This document shows positions 52,836-62,407 of a DNA stretch of 64,000 nucleotides, one piece after another. How positions within the stretch are numbered: the first letter of the stretch is position 1; each line of letters starts with the position of its first letter. The position numbers and the translations under genes were made by a program. The notes under the pieces were generated by a model. It had not been told where the DNA came from, did no database searches, and worked only from the letters and a program-made list of their open reading frames with translations. Source of the DNA: Myxococcales bacterium (GTDB lineage: Bacteria > Myxococcota_A > Polyangia > Polyangiales > Polyangiaceae); contig JADJCA010000016.1 of NCBI GenBank assembly GCA_016703425.1, positions 124,001-188,000 of the forward strand, written 5' to 3'.

Positions 52836-53909
52836 ATGGCGAAGCGTGGCGTAACCGAAGAGCGGCGTGCGAGGGACCTGGCGAAGGACGGCTGGGGCGC
52901 CCTGATGACCCTCGCGATGCTCGCCGGATGTAGCGTTGAGCCCACGTCTGAGGATCTCGCTGAACACGAAGCAACGGCAGCACCAACGCTTGCGCCTGCC
53001 CCGGCCTTCAGCCCGACGCTCACCGCGCCGGCCGAGTGTCGCGGTCTGACTCTTCGTGCCACGCGACTCGCGCTTCGCATCGTGGTGGCCTTCGATCGCT
53101 CCGGGAGTATGGGCTCGGCGGGCAAGTGGGACGCCGCCACGGCGGGTCTCTCGACGTTCCTAGAGGCGCAGCAAGCGGGCGTGAGCGCCTCGCTCGCCTT
53201 CTTCCCTCAAGCACCGAAGACGTGCGGTGGAGACTTCGTCACGCCAGCGGTGCCCATGACGGCGCTACCGAGCTCGTCGTTCCGCGCAGAGTTCGCCAAG
53301 ACGAAGTTCCTCCCGGGCACGCCCATGCGACCGGCGCTGGAAGGCGCACTCCAATACGCGCGGACCGTGCGAGCCAACGTGGGCACGGAGCCGGCGCGCG
53401 TCGTGGTAGCCCTCGTCACCGATGGCGCGCCCTCTACCGGCACGTGCGCGAACAACACCGTGGACGCGGTCGCGAACGTCGCCAAGCAGGCCGTCGCCGA
53501 TAGCGGCATCGTCACCTTCGCCGTAGGAATGGACGGCGCGCAGCAAGAGAGCCTCGACACCATCGCTGCGGCCGGGGGCTCGGGAGCTGCGCTCATGATC
53601 GACGCGACCCACGGGGCCGTCCAGCTCGCTCAAGCTTTCGAAGGCATCCGTCGTCGCTTCTCGTGCGAGGTGGCGCTCCCCCCCCCGCCCGCTGGCGGCA
53701 GCGCCGTCCGGCCCGACCAAGTCAACATCATCCTCGACAACGTCACCCTTTCTTACAGCGCTGACTGCGCCGAGCCCCAGGGCTGGCGCTACGACGATCC
53801 GACGAAGCCGACGCGCATTGCTCTCTGCCAGGACGCCTGCGGTCGCGCGAGCGGAAGCGAGGGCGTCGAAGTCAAGCTCGGGTGCCCCACGGTAACAGCC
53901 CCACGCTGA
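52836..53909 (+). CDS. Exported von Willebrand factor A domain lipoprotein
   Basis: The 357-residue product has a lipobox LAMLAGC (Cys about 32) and a vWA domain (about 80-280) with the metal-ion site DRSGSMG and later VTDGAPSTGTC. Cys pairs frame the C-terminal region. vWA proteins bind protein partners through a metal site; secreted ones in myxobacteria are common and mostly uncharacterised. The N-terminus before the lipobox is long and basic, so a start closer to the signal is possible. Confidence 0.8.
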   Translation: MAKRGVTEERRARDLAKDGWGALMTLAMLAGCSVEPTSEDLAEHEATAAPTLAPAPAFSPTLTAPAECRGLTLRATRLALRIVVAFDRSGSMGSAGKWDAATAGLSTFLEAQQAGVSASLAFFPQAPKTCGGDFVTPAVPMTALPSSSFRAEFAKTKFLPGTPMRPALEGALQYARTVRANVGTEPARVVVALVTDGAPSTGTCANNTVDAVANVAKQAVADSGIVTFAVGMDGAQQESLDTIAAAGGSGAALMIDATHGAVQLAQAFEGIRRRFSCEVALPPPPAGGSAVRPDQVNIILDNVTLSYSADCAEPQGWRYDDPTKPTRIALCQDACGRASGSEGVEVKLGCPTVTAPR

Positions 53910-54049
53910 GCGTGCCCCGGCGCCCGCTCGTGGACCACGCCAGCGCCAAGGGCGACCTGTCGTCGTGGCGCCTGCGGGAGCAGGCCCTCGCGGCTGTGGA
54001 GTCGGCGTTCGGGTTCCGCTGCAGGCGACCGACCTGGTATTCGTAGCCG

Positions 54050-55274
54050 ATGAAGGTCACGCCGCGCTTGGCCTGGTCTTGCGCGCTCGCCGGCGCGCTC
54101 ATCGCGTGCGGGGCAGCGACCTCGGGACCGCAGCAGGTCGATGCGCTGGCGACGCGGCGCCCTGGCGCAGCGGGGCAACCGTCGGCGGTCTCGCCCGGCG
54201 CGCGCGGAGGCACCTCTCGCGATTCGTCTGCGCTCGATCCCGCGCTCGCGGCCGACGTCGCCGAGTACCTCCGCTTCTTTCCCGGCTACTGGCCCGAGCC
54301 GGGCCGCGCCGAAGCACCGCGCCCAGAAGGCGTGAGGGCACCGCGCCCATTTCCCACGAACGCGAGGCCGCCGCGCGCTACCAAGGTTCGTGCGTACGCC
54401 TGGTTGGACGCGGCCGCTTGCGTCACGCGGTCGCCGAGCGGACCTCCGTTCGAGCGCGATGGTTCGCTCTGTCCCGGCGTGATCGGAGCGGTCGAGCTCA
54501 GCGCCGCGGAGGCCGAGGTCGTGCAGGAGCTTACGGTTCGCCGCGACGACCAACTTCGTGAGAACGGCTCGCATGCCATCGTGCGCTGCGACTTCACCCC
54601 GCATCACGCCTTCGTCTACCTGGACGCCTCAGGCGCCCCCATCGCGATCGTCGAGCCCTGCTTCGATTGTCATCAATGGCGCATACGGCCCTCTTCGCGG
54701 CCGGATCTGATGAATGACTACGAGCCGCCGGCGATGACCGACGCGGAGCGCAAGGCGCTCGCCGCCATCCTCGACGGCCACGGTCTGGGCGCGTGGACGA
54801 GGGAGGGCGATAGCGCGCGGGTGGCCCGCGTGCGCGACCACATCAAGCGGACGTACGGCGCGCTCACGATGGAGAGCGGCGCGCGTGACAAAGCGCTCAC
54901 GGAAGCAGGGCGGCGCCGACAGGCCGCCCTGCTCGCGGCCCCGCCCAACGTTGACCGAGATGTTTCGCTCAAAGCGGCGAGCGAGCACGACGTTCACCAG
55001 CTCTGCGCTTGGTACGGGGAGCAGTTTCGCGCGAACGGGCAGCACTTTGGCAGTCACGGCTTCGAGTGCGAATCTGGGCTCCAGTACGCGACGACCGTCG
55101 ACGACATCCCTTGCGCGAAGGCCGCCCGCAACGCCGGTGCGAGCCATCGAGGAGTGTTTGCGCGCCGTGGCGCGCGGGCCCGACGAGCTCTGCTCGCGCG
55201 GCTTCCCGGCGGCGTGTGGCCCGCAGCAGGAGTGCGCCGTTGGCGTGAAGGTGCACAAGCGGCCGGGCAACTGA
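54050..55274 (+). CDS. Exported Cys-rich protein, frameshift near the C-terminus
   Basis: The product has a lipobox LIAC (Cys about 20), then a Pro-rich linker and a body with ACVTRSPSGPP, FVYLDASGAPIAIVEPCFDCHQW and QLCAWYGEQFRANG. Near 55,115-55,135 the frame changes; the restored frame continues VRAIEECLRAVARGPDELC and stops at 55274. One missing base explains it. CFDCH fits CxxCH, but similar myxobacterial proteins have CF(E/D)C without His, so heme binding is doubtful. Function unknown. Confidence 0.65.
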
Positions 55275-55310
55275 CGTCCTCGCCGCTCGTCGCTGGGCGC
55301 GCGGGCGCCT

Positions 55311-55970
55311 CTATCCACTGCGGCGGGCCTCGCTCCAGCGGGACAGAAACTCCGCTTGGCGGCGGCGGTCGCCCTGATCGGCGGGAGCCCCCGGTTCGAC
55401 GTAGGCCAGGCTGTCCCGGTTCATCTGCGCGATGCGCTCGTACTCCCCCCGCGCTGCGGTGACGTCGCCCCCCTGCTCTAGCGCCTTCTCGAGGTTTGCG
55501 AGCGCCCCAGCTTCGAAGCCCTCGCGCGTCAGCGAGCCTCGGTAGAAGCGACTTCGGTCTCCACCGTCCATGTCCAGCGGGGCACGATACTCCGGGTGCT
55601 GCTCGAAGTACTTCAGCGCCGCCTCCTCAACGACGCCTGAATCGGAGGGGTTGAACCCCTTCGGAAGGTCGAACTTGAGAGTCCGCTGGTCGGCGAACTG
55701 CGGATCCCTCGGTCCCTCGGTGAAGGTCGGTTGTGTCGGAGCATCGATTGCGTCGCCGACGAAGCCGGCGCCAGCATCGTCGCCGGACTCGTTCTGCCGC
55801 GTCGGCGGCAAGCCGCCGTCACCGCCTTCTTCGGTGGGTGTGGGTGACGGGTCCGACGTGCCGCCACCCACGAGGTCTTGCGAAGGACTGTCCGCCATGG
55901 GGTCGGCGAAGACGTCGCCGTCGTCGGCGCCACCAAACACCAGGTCGAGGCACGCATGGATTGGTTTCAT
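55311..55970 (-). CDS. Acidic hypothetical protein
   Basis: The 219-residue product is rich in Asp, Glu, Gly and Pro in its N-terminal two thirds (DLVFGGADDGDVFADPMADS, then TPTEEGGDGG). It ends in a charged helical segment (NLEKALEQGGDVTAARGEYERIAQMNRDS). There is no signal peptide. ATG 55970 has AAAGGAG nine bases upstream; an ATG at 56009 is also in frame. The acid-rich, low-complexity N-terminus suggests a binding or secreted partner, but I cannot name a family. Confidence 0.65.
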   Translation of the reverse strand: MKPIHACLDLVFGGADDGDVFADPMADSPSQDLVGGGTSDPSPTPTEEGGDGGLPPTRQNESGDDAGAGFVGDAIDAPTQPTFTEGPRDPQFADQRTLKFDLPKGFNPSDSGVVEEAALKYFEQHPEYRAPLDMDGGDRSRFYRGSLTREGFEAGALANLEKALEQGGDVTAARGEYERIAQMNRDSLAYVEPGAPADQGDRRRQAEFLSRWSEARRSG

Positions 55971-56302
55971 CGAAGTCCACTCCTTTGGCCGCTTTTGATC
56001 GTGCGACATGCGGGCGGCGACCAAAGCAACCCGCGGGTCGGTCCGCTGCATCGAGGACCACGGCAGGACCGCTGCACGCGCAGTGCCGCCGGCGGGACGG
56101 GGGAATCTGTGGAGATTCAGCCCCCGCCGCGATCCATTCGATCGCGCTCGTTCGCTTGGGCGCGATCGGCGCGATCCGCTGGGCCGCCATGCGCGACCGT
56201 CGTCGCGCCGGGCGAGGGTCGCCGAAGCGAGAGCGCTGGGGGCACCTTGCGAGTCGCGCATGGCCGGCCGGCGCGTGATACGACGCTACGCGGAGAATTC
56301 AT
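55971..56302. other. 332-bp intergenic region without a gene
   Basis: This lies between two divergent genes. I see several GCGCGATC-rich palindromic stretches near 56,150-56,180 but no recognisable promoter pair, repeat family or RNA. It must hold the promoters of both genes. Confidence 0.4.
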
Positions 56303-57349
56303 ATGCGACCTCAGGCTAGGCATTCACTCGCACGCGCACTCGTCCTGGGATCGTTTGCGGCGCTGTCGGTCGTCGCATGGGCGGCATGTGGCTCTGACGA
56401 CGAAGCACCTCCGCCCGCGGCGCCCGACGGCGGAACGCTGGACGCACGCGGCGACTCGTCCCCGACGCCAACCCCCGACGCTGGCAAAGCTGACGGCACG
56501 ACGACCGATGCCGGCACGGACGCGGGCGCCGAGGCTAGCCCTGAGGCGGGCAGCGACAGTGGCCCAGGCGCGAACAGCGACGCCGGGACCGACGCGGGAG
56601 CAACGCCGGAGCTCTTTGGGACGATCGGCACGTCGCTCGTCAAGATCAACACGACGACGGGTGCGGCCACGCTCGTCGGCACCACCAACCTCGGGTCCGT
56701 CGCGAAGCTCGCGTTCCACGCGGGGAACGGGAAGCTTTATGGCATCCTCGACTACCTCACGGCACCGAAGCTCGTCACAGTCGATGCTTGCACGGGCGAG
56801 AGCCAGCAGGTCGCGGCGCTGACGATCGCCGCCGGCACCGTCCACTTCGTCGGTGGCCTCGACTACAACCCAACGGACAACAAGCTGTACGCATCAGCGA
56901 GCTTGGACCAGGCGTACCCCGCCGACTCGATTGAGGAGGCGCTGGTCTCTGTCGATCCGACCACCGGCGTGGTGACCTCCGTGGGCACGATGCGGGAGGG
57001 CGTCGCGATCGTGGACGGCGACAACGTGGCGTTCTCGGCCACGACCAAGCTCGCGATCGACGGCAACCCGGACGACGGCGGCACCCACACATTCTGGGAC
57101 CTCAACATGGCTGACGCCGCAGCAACGGGTCCGCGGACCGCCGCCGGTGCGCTCGGTTGGATCGAGTTCCACAAGGGAGCCCTCTACGGCACGGTCTCCT
57201 CCGGCGCTCTCGCACGCAACCTCGTCACGATCAACGCCGCGACCGGCGCGGTGACGGTTGTGGGGCCTACCCACGGCGTGAGCGACTTTGGCGGCCAGCA
57301 AATCCTCGCCATCTCCGAGGGCCTCTGCGCCGTCCAGACCGACCACTGA
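56303..57349 (+). CDS. Exported lipoprotein with Asp/Ala/Gly linker and propeller-like repeats
   Basis: The 348-residue product has a lipobox WAAC (Cys about 29), then a long DAG/DAGT-rich linker (about 40-105), typical of myxobacterial surface lipoproteins. The globular part has repeats of the form 'L..IN.TTG..T.VG' (SLVKINTTTGAATLVGTT; EALVSVDPTTGVVTSVGTM; LVTINAATGAVTVVG), suggesting a beta-propeller. GGAG is seven bases before the ATG. Confidence 0.8.
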   Translation: MRPQARHSLARALVLGSFAALSVVAWAACGSDDEAPPPAAPDGGTLDARGDSSPTPTPDAGKADGTTTDAGTDAGAEASPEAGSDSGPGANSDAGTDAGATPELFGTIGTSLVKINTTTGAATLVGTTNLGSVAKLAFHAGNGKLYGILDYLTAPKLVTVDACTGESQQVAALTIAAGTVHFVGGLDYNPTDNKLYASASLDQAYPADSIEEALVSVDPTTGVVTSVGTMREGVAIVDGDNVAFSATTKLAIDGNPDDGGTHTFWDLNMADAAATGPRTAAGALGWIEFHKGALYGTVSSGALARNLVTINAATGAVTVVGPTHGVSDFGGQQILAISEGLCAVQTDH

Positions 57350-57553
57350 GGCGCATCGCGCTTATCGGCCGTGTGGCCGGGCTCTCGCTAGAGGGCTAGC
57401 CGCCGCCGGCGTCCCGCGGCTTGGTGGAGCCCGTGCAAACGCCACCACCGCAGAGCGCAGACCGTCCGTTTGGGTCGAAGCGCTTCGACCCCGATTGCGT
57501 TGACAGGCAGCGCCCATGCCACAGCTCAGTCGGAAACCACGTAAGCTGCCGCC

Positions 57554-58471
57554 GTGCGCCTTGCTCACTTTTCGGACCTCCACATTCTCTCGCTCGTTGG
57601 CGTCGGGCCTCGGCGCTTCTTGAACAAGCGCCTCTCGGGCTACCTCAACCTGCGTCTCAAGCGAAAGCACGTGCACCACCCGTCGTACGTCGCAGCCATC
57701 GCGCGCGAGGTGAAGCGCGTCGCGGTCGACCACGTCGCCATCACCGGCGATCTGACGAACCTGGCCCTCGAAGCCGAATTTCAGGCCGTTCGCGAGCTCC
57801 TCGAGCGAGAGCTCGGCCTCGCCCCCTCCGACGTCAGCGTCGTCCCCGGCAATCACGACCTCTACACGCGCGGCTCCTTGCGGGGGCGTCGCTTCGTCGA
57901 ATACCTCGCGCCTTACGTCGAGAGCGACTTGCCGATGGCGTCGCCTTTGGGCCTCGGCGTCTTCCCGTTCGTCCGCTTGCGCGGGCCTCTCGCGATCATC
58001 GGCCTCTCGAGCGCCGTGCCTCGCCTCCCCTTCGTGGCCGCGGGCAAGCTCGGCGCGTCGCAGCTCGGCGCGCTGTCGCGCATCTTGGCGCATGAGGACG
58101 TCTCGAAGCGAACGCCAGTCATCTTGCTTCACCACCCGGTGCACCTGCCGCGCTCACCGCTCAAGGCCATGCTCGAAGGCCTTCACGACGCTCGCGACCT
58201 TGCCGAGAGGCTCGCCGGCGTCGAACACGGGCTGGTGCTGCACGGTCACCTTCACCGTCGCCTTCGGCAAGAGCTCGCGACGACGCGCGGCGCCATGCAC
58301 GCGGTGGGCGCCACGAGCGCATCGCTCCACCATCACGACGGGTCGAAGATGGCCGGCTTCAACGTCTACGACTTCGACGACGCGGGGCGGCTTCGCGGGA
58401 CGGAAGCTCACGTCTTGGACGATGCCGGAGCCTTCCACGTCGAGAAGGTCCCGCTAGGCGAGTGGCTCTAG
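57554..58471 (+). CDS. Metallophosphoesterase (calcineurin-like)
   Basis: The 305-residue product has the dimetal phosphatase motifs in order: D-x-H in FSDLHIL, GDLTN in ITGDLTNLA, GNHD in VVPGNHDLY, H in LLHHPVHLP and GHLH in VLHGHLHRR. No signal peptide is seen. The substrate is not predictable; members hydrolyse phosphomonoesters, diesters or cyclic nucleotides. GTG 57554 matches the normal N-terminus. Confidence 0.93.
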   Translation: MRLAHFSDLHILSLVGVGPRRFLNKRLSGYLNLRLKRKHVHHPSYVAAIAREVKRVAVDHVAITGDLTNLALEAEFQAVRELLERELGLAPSDVSVVPGNHDLYTRGSLRGRRFVEYLAPYVESDLPMASPLGLGVFPFVRLRGPLAIIGLSSAVPRLPFVAAGKLGASQLGALSRILAHEDVSKRTPVILLHHPVHLPRSPLKAMLEGLHDARDLAERLAGVEHGLVLHGHLHRRLRQELATTRGAMHAVGATSASLHHHDGSKMAGFNVYDFDDAGRLRGTEAHVLDDAGAFHVEKVPLGEWL

Positions 58472-58522
58472 ACAGTCGAGCGCGCTGGAGGATGACGTAG
58501 CGACGGCTACCGCCAAATAGCG

Positions 58523-58556
58523 TGAAGCCCGACTGCGTCTCCGCGGCCGGGCTTCA
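58523..58556. terminator. Bidirectional terminator hairpin
   Basis: TGAAGCCCG (58523-58531) and CGGGCTTCA (58548-58556) are perfect 9-bp inverted arms with a 16-nt loop. It lies between the convergent metallophosphoesterase and cold-shock genes, 17 bp from the latter's stop. No strong T-tract. Confidence 0.6.
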
Positions 58557-58573
58557 AGACTCAATCGTTCGCG

Positions 58574-58810
58574 TCAGGACGGCTGCTGCTGTTGCTGCTG
58601 CTGGTCCTGCTGCATGCGGATCACGTTGACGGCCTGGAGGCCTTTCGGTCCCTCCTTCACGTCATACTGAACGAGCTCGTCTTCAAAGAGGCGGCGGCGG
58701 CCCTCGCCAGCAATCTGCGAGTAATGCACGAAGACGTCCACGCCGTCTTCCTGCTTGATGAACCCCCACCCCTTCTCATCGTTGAACCACTTCACCCTGC
58801 CGACAGCCAT
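58574..58810 (-). CDS. Cold-shock domain protein (CspA family)
   Basis: The 78-residue protein has RNP1 KGWGFIK and RNP2 VFVHYSQI within MAVGRVKWFNDEKGWGFI..., the single CSD fold that binds single-stranded nucleic acids and melts RNA structure. The C-terminus has a Gln-rich tail (about eight Gln), unusual for CspA. ATG 58810 has GGAGG six nt upstream. It is transcribed opposite the metallophosphoesterase and shares a terminator with it. Confidence 0.95.
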   Translation of the reverse strand: MAVGRVKWFNDEKGWGFIKQEDGVDVFVHYSQIAGEGRRRLFEDELVQYDVKEGPKGLQAVNVIRMQQDQQQQQQQPS

Positions 58811-59057
58811 TTGATTCCTCCACTTCGCGATACGTACTGCAACTACGGAACAACACTTCGCGAGCCCCCCCAAAAACCACATGGCACCGATTGGCGCGGA
58901 CAGTTTCGCAAGGACTCGTTCCTCATGAAGCGCGCCAGGCGCACGTGGTTCATGAAGTCGGAGGGCAAGTTACGCGCTCCGTGACGCGAGGGTCAAGCGG
59001 CCCGTGCGACGCACGTGACCAACGCGAGCACGCGCACTCCCATGTGCGTGATCACGT

Positions 59058-60323
59058 TTACTTTACGCCGCGCTCGAGGTCCGAAAGTTCCTTCAAGTTC
59101 GCGATGACGCGTGGGTCCGTCGGGTCAATGGCGCGGGCTCGCTCGAGCGCCCCCCGCGCTTCGGCGCGCGTTTGCGGCTCTTGCGCGAGCGCCGTCGCGA
59201 GGTTGATCCAAGCGCTCGCGAGCTTTGGATCAAGCTTGATGGCTTCGCGGTATCGAACGATGGCGTCAGCCCGTTTGCCCATCGATTGAAGGGCGTAGCC
59301 GAGGTTCGACCGAAAGGTCGCCCGCGATGGGTCGAGGACGACGGCGCGCTCAAGCTCTCGGGCAGCCCTCTCCGCCTGGTTGTCGGCGAGCAGCGCCGTG
59401 CCGAGGTCGGAGTGGGCACGGGCGTCGGTGTCCGCGAGGCGCGCCGCCAGCTCGTATTCGGAGATGGCCTCCTTGACCTCGCCGCGCAAGAGCAGCGCCG
59501 TGCCGAGGTGTCCGTGACGCACGCCGCTGCCGACGTCGAGGTTCTTCGCGAGGCGGAATCGGGGAAGCGCTTCGTCGACGTGGCCCGTCGCCAAAAGCGC
59601 GATGGCGAGCGACGACTGAACCTCCGGCACCTTCGGCAATAGCTCAGCGGCGCGTTTGAGGGCCTGAGCGGCTTTCGCTGCGTCGCCCTCCAGCAGGAGC
59701 GCCCGGCCAAGCTCCGCGTGCGCGGGCCCCGACTCGGGCTCCGCGAGCACCAGCTTGGCGAGCTCGCGCGCCGCCGCGAGCACAGCCGGTACGTTCTTCC
59801 CGGCGCCGTAGTCGAAGGGCACCTTGGTCGCCGCGATCTTCACCCGAAGGATGCCGACCTTCGCGGCGACGCCCTTCGGCGCCAAGCCGCGCGCGTCTTC
59901 GTAGGCGCGCGTCGCGCCCTTGAGGTCGTCCTTCTCGAAGGCCGCGTCCCCGCGTCGCAGCGCGTCGGCGAGGTCTCCCGTCTCGCCTTCGGCCGCGAGG
60001 GGAATCGTGACGGGCAATGGCGCGACGCGCGGCAGCGGCGGAGGAGCGGCGGCCGCGCTAGCAGTCGGCGCGGCGGTTCGACGTGCGCCCGCGTCGCCCA
60101 TCGGTGGCGCCAACGGGGAACGTTCGTCAGGGTCGAGGACGCCGACGACGTCACGGCGCGCCGACGGCACGGCGGCGCGGCGGCAATCGAGCGCACCGGC
60201 GTCGGCGCCGGCCGCGCAGGGCGCCGATTCGCGCTCAGCGGCGGCCTTGGGCGGCTCCGTAAGGGACGGCCCGCAGGCGAAGACGCCGGCGAGCAGCGCG
60301 AAGGCGGAGGCAGAGGTGCGCAT
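59058..60323 (-). CDS. TPR-repeat lipoprotein
   Basis: The 421-residue product has a lipobox AGVFAC (Cys about 17), an Ala/Pro linker and about seven TPR units (about residues 130-415), for example AHAELGRALLLEGDAAKAAQALKRAAELLP and ATFRSNLGYALQSMGKRADAIVRYREAIKLDP. TPRs mediate protein-protein contacts. It starts at ATG 60323, overlapping the stop of the upstream gene by TGATG, and is the last gene of the YeaH-SpoVR operon. Confidence 0.88.
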   Translation of the reverse strand: MRTSASAFALLAGVFACGPSLTEPPKAAAERESAPCAAGADAGALDCRRAAVPSARRDVVGVLDPDERSPLAPPMGDAGARRTAAPTASAAAAPPPLPRVAPLPVTIPLAAEGETGDLADALRRGDAAFEKDDLKGATRAYEDARGLAPKGVAAKVGILRVKIAATKVPFDYGAGKNVPAVLAAARELAKLVLAEPESGPAHAELGRALLLEGDAAKAAQALKRAAELLPKVPEVQSSLAIALLATGHVDEALPRFRLAKNLDVGSGVRHGHLGTALLLRGEVKEAISEYELAARLADTDARAHSDLGTALLADNQAERAARELERAVVLDPSRATFRSNLGYALQSMGKRADAIVRYREAIKLDPKLASAWINLATALAQEPQTRAEARGALERARAIDPTDPRVIANLKELSDLERGVK

Positions 60324-60769
60324 CAGGAAGGCTCCGCTTTGGGGAGTGGCTCGTTCTTGCGGATCACCGCGTACGCGTGAGCCACGACGTCGCGCGCGGC
60401 CTCGAGGACGCGCTCGTCGCCCTTGGGGCTCCGCAGCGTCAGGAGCGTTGGCCCCGGCGGCTGCGTCTCCAAGAGAACGCGGCACGCGTCTTTCACCGCC
60501 TCCGGCGCGTCTACGTCGGTGCGCAGCGAGACCAGGTGGTCGACGAAGCTCCGTCCCCACTCTTTCGGCACGAGAATGAGCGCTCCGTTCAGGGCCATCC
60601 CCGCTGCACGCCTCGCGCTCGCGAGGCCGCCCTTTGCGTTTCGCTCCTGGTAGAGCGCCTCGGCGCGCGCCATCTCCGACAGGGCGGCCCTGAGCCACTC
60701 GTCGGGAGAGAGCTTGTAGAGCCAGTGCGCCGGATCGCGCTCGAAGGGCTTCACCGGCGGGGTGTTCAC
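60323..60769 (-). CDS. Helical protein between SpoVR and the TPR lipoprotein
   Basis: The 148-residue product is mostly helical and soluble. The stretch AEALYQERNAKGGLASARRAAGMALNGAL resembles the helix pair of HEPN-like domains, but the RxxxxH catalytic motif is not evident. GTG 60769 lies 1 nt after the SpoVR stop, and its own stop overlaps the TPR gene start. Tight coupling to SpoVR suggests a shared function; the family is not recognised. Confidence 0.6.
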   Translation of the reverse strand: MNTPPVKPFERDPAHWLYKLSPDEWLRAALSEMARAEALYQERNAKGGLASARRAAGMALNGALILVPKEWGRSFVDHLVSLRTDVDAPEAVKDACRVLLETQPPGPTLLTLRSPKGDERVLEAARDVVAHAYAVIRKNEPLPKAEPS

Positions 60770-60770
60770 G

Positions 60771-62334
60771 TCAGTCCTTCTTGAGGGGCTTCTGCGTGTG
60801 TTCCTTGCCGTCGTAGCGAAGCATGACCTGCTTCGACTCGAGGATGGTGAGGACGTTCACCGGTCGCTTCCAGACGCGCACGATGCTGCGCAAGACCTCC
60901 TTGGCCCAGTCGGGCCTGAGATCCATGCCTTGGTGATCGTGCCGGAGGAGGAGCTCGCCACGGTTCTCGAAATTGGCGTCTTCGACGTAGATGAACGGGT
61001 TGCCGGCGTTCGTGAGCTGAAACAGCAGCTTCTCTTTGATCTGCTTGAACTCCCGCGACTCGATCTCGAAGCGCTCGTTGCGGCTCGAATACGAGATGCT
61101 GAAGAGCTTGTGCTCGCGGCAGAAGTCCGGCGTGAGAAACTCGTCAATGAACGTCACATCGTTGTAGAGCGAGCGCACCTCGAAGAGCTTCTTCTTGCCG
61201 AGCCCGAGCCGCAGGTTCCAGTGGCGCTTGGCGTCGAGGTCGTCGCAGTCTTCCCACTCCTTGCCGAACTGACCCTTGTCCCACCGCTCCTCGACGTTGC
61301 GGTAAAGCTCGACGCCCAACTTGTACGGGTTGAGCTGGCCCTTGCTCGTGGCCAAGACGCCTGACGCGCGGTCGGCGTAGTCGATGATCTCGGAGGCATC
61401 GAGGACCTTCTCGGTCATGAGCTTAAAATGCCAATAGATGGCCCACCCTTCGTTCATGATCTTCGTCTGCATCTGCGGGACGAAGTAGTAGGCCTCCTCA
61501 CGAATGATCTCGAGGACGTCGTGCTCCCAGCGCTCGAGAGGCGCGTTCTCCAAGAGGAAGCTCAAGACGTCGCGCTCGGAGCGCTCGGGGAACTTCTTGG
61601 ACTTCTCCTTGCTCCGCCGCGATCTTCTGGCGTTGTTCTTCGAGGTACTCCTCGGGGTTGATGAACTTCTCCATGTAGTCCTTCGCGCGGAGGCGCGGGA
61701 CTTCGGTCGCCTTCTCGTCTTCGTCGGGATCCCTCACCTTGCGCTTGCCGGTGAAGGGCGCGTGCGGATCGATGAGGTTCTCGAGCGAGAGGCAGTGGTC
61801 GATGAACTCCTCGACCTTGTTGATGCCGAGACGCGCCACGTGTCGACGCACGCGCGTCCCGTGGTTCGCCATCTTGTCGATCCAGCGGCGGTTGGGGTTG
61901 TAGTCAACAGCGCGCCGCACCGGCTCGGTGGTCTGCGCTCCCGCGTCGAGGTCTGTGGCGCGAAAGGCGAAGTTGTTCTTGAAGAAGTCGACGTGCGCCG
62001 AGACGTGCGCCATGACGAGCTTCTGATCGACGAGCGAGTTTCCCTCGAGGAGGTACGCGTAGCTCGGGTTGTTGTTGATAACCATCTCGTAGATCTTCGA
62101 GAGGCCGTACTCGTAGCTCTTCGAGAGCTGCTCGTACTCCATGCCGTAGCGCCAGTGCGGATAGCGGTTCGGGAAGCCCCCGTAGGCCGCGATCTCGTTC
62201 ATCTGGTCGTAGCTGAGGATCTCGTAGACGACGGGAAAGAAGTCGAGCCCCGCTTCGCGGGCGAACTTCTCGATGCGCTCTTGTTCGGCGCGGAGGTACG
62301 GCGGCAAAGCGGTCTTGAGCGCGAACTCACTCAT
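60771..62334 (-). pseudogene. spoVR: SpoVR/YcgB family protein, frame broken once
   Basis: SpoVR takes part in Bacillus spore cortex formation and, with PrkA and YeaH, in starvation responses of other bacteria. The first frame (62334 to about 61,615) has EAGLDFFPVVYEILSYDQMNEIAAYGGFP, YEYGLSKIYEMVINNNPSYAYL and INPEEYLEEQRQKIAAEQ. The second frame continues KEKSKKFPERSERDVLSFLLENAPLE and REEAYYFVPQMQTKIMNEGWA, ending at 60771. Together they give a full-length ~520-residue protein. One indel at the AAGGAGAAG stretch near 61,608-61,615 explains the split. Confidence 0.93.
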
Positions 62335-62407
62335 CGAATTTCCTTCCGATCATCGGCAACGGAATCGGCAGAGGGCTGAGGCTGAGGATGTCATCGGACG
62401 CAGGTCC

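Noticed and set aside
54050..55274. c-type cytochrome based on CFDCH
   Set aside because: A single CxxCH inside a conserved CF(D/E)C context that usually lacks His in related proteins; no axial ligand pattern.
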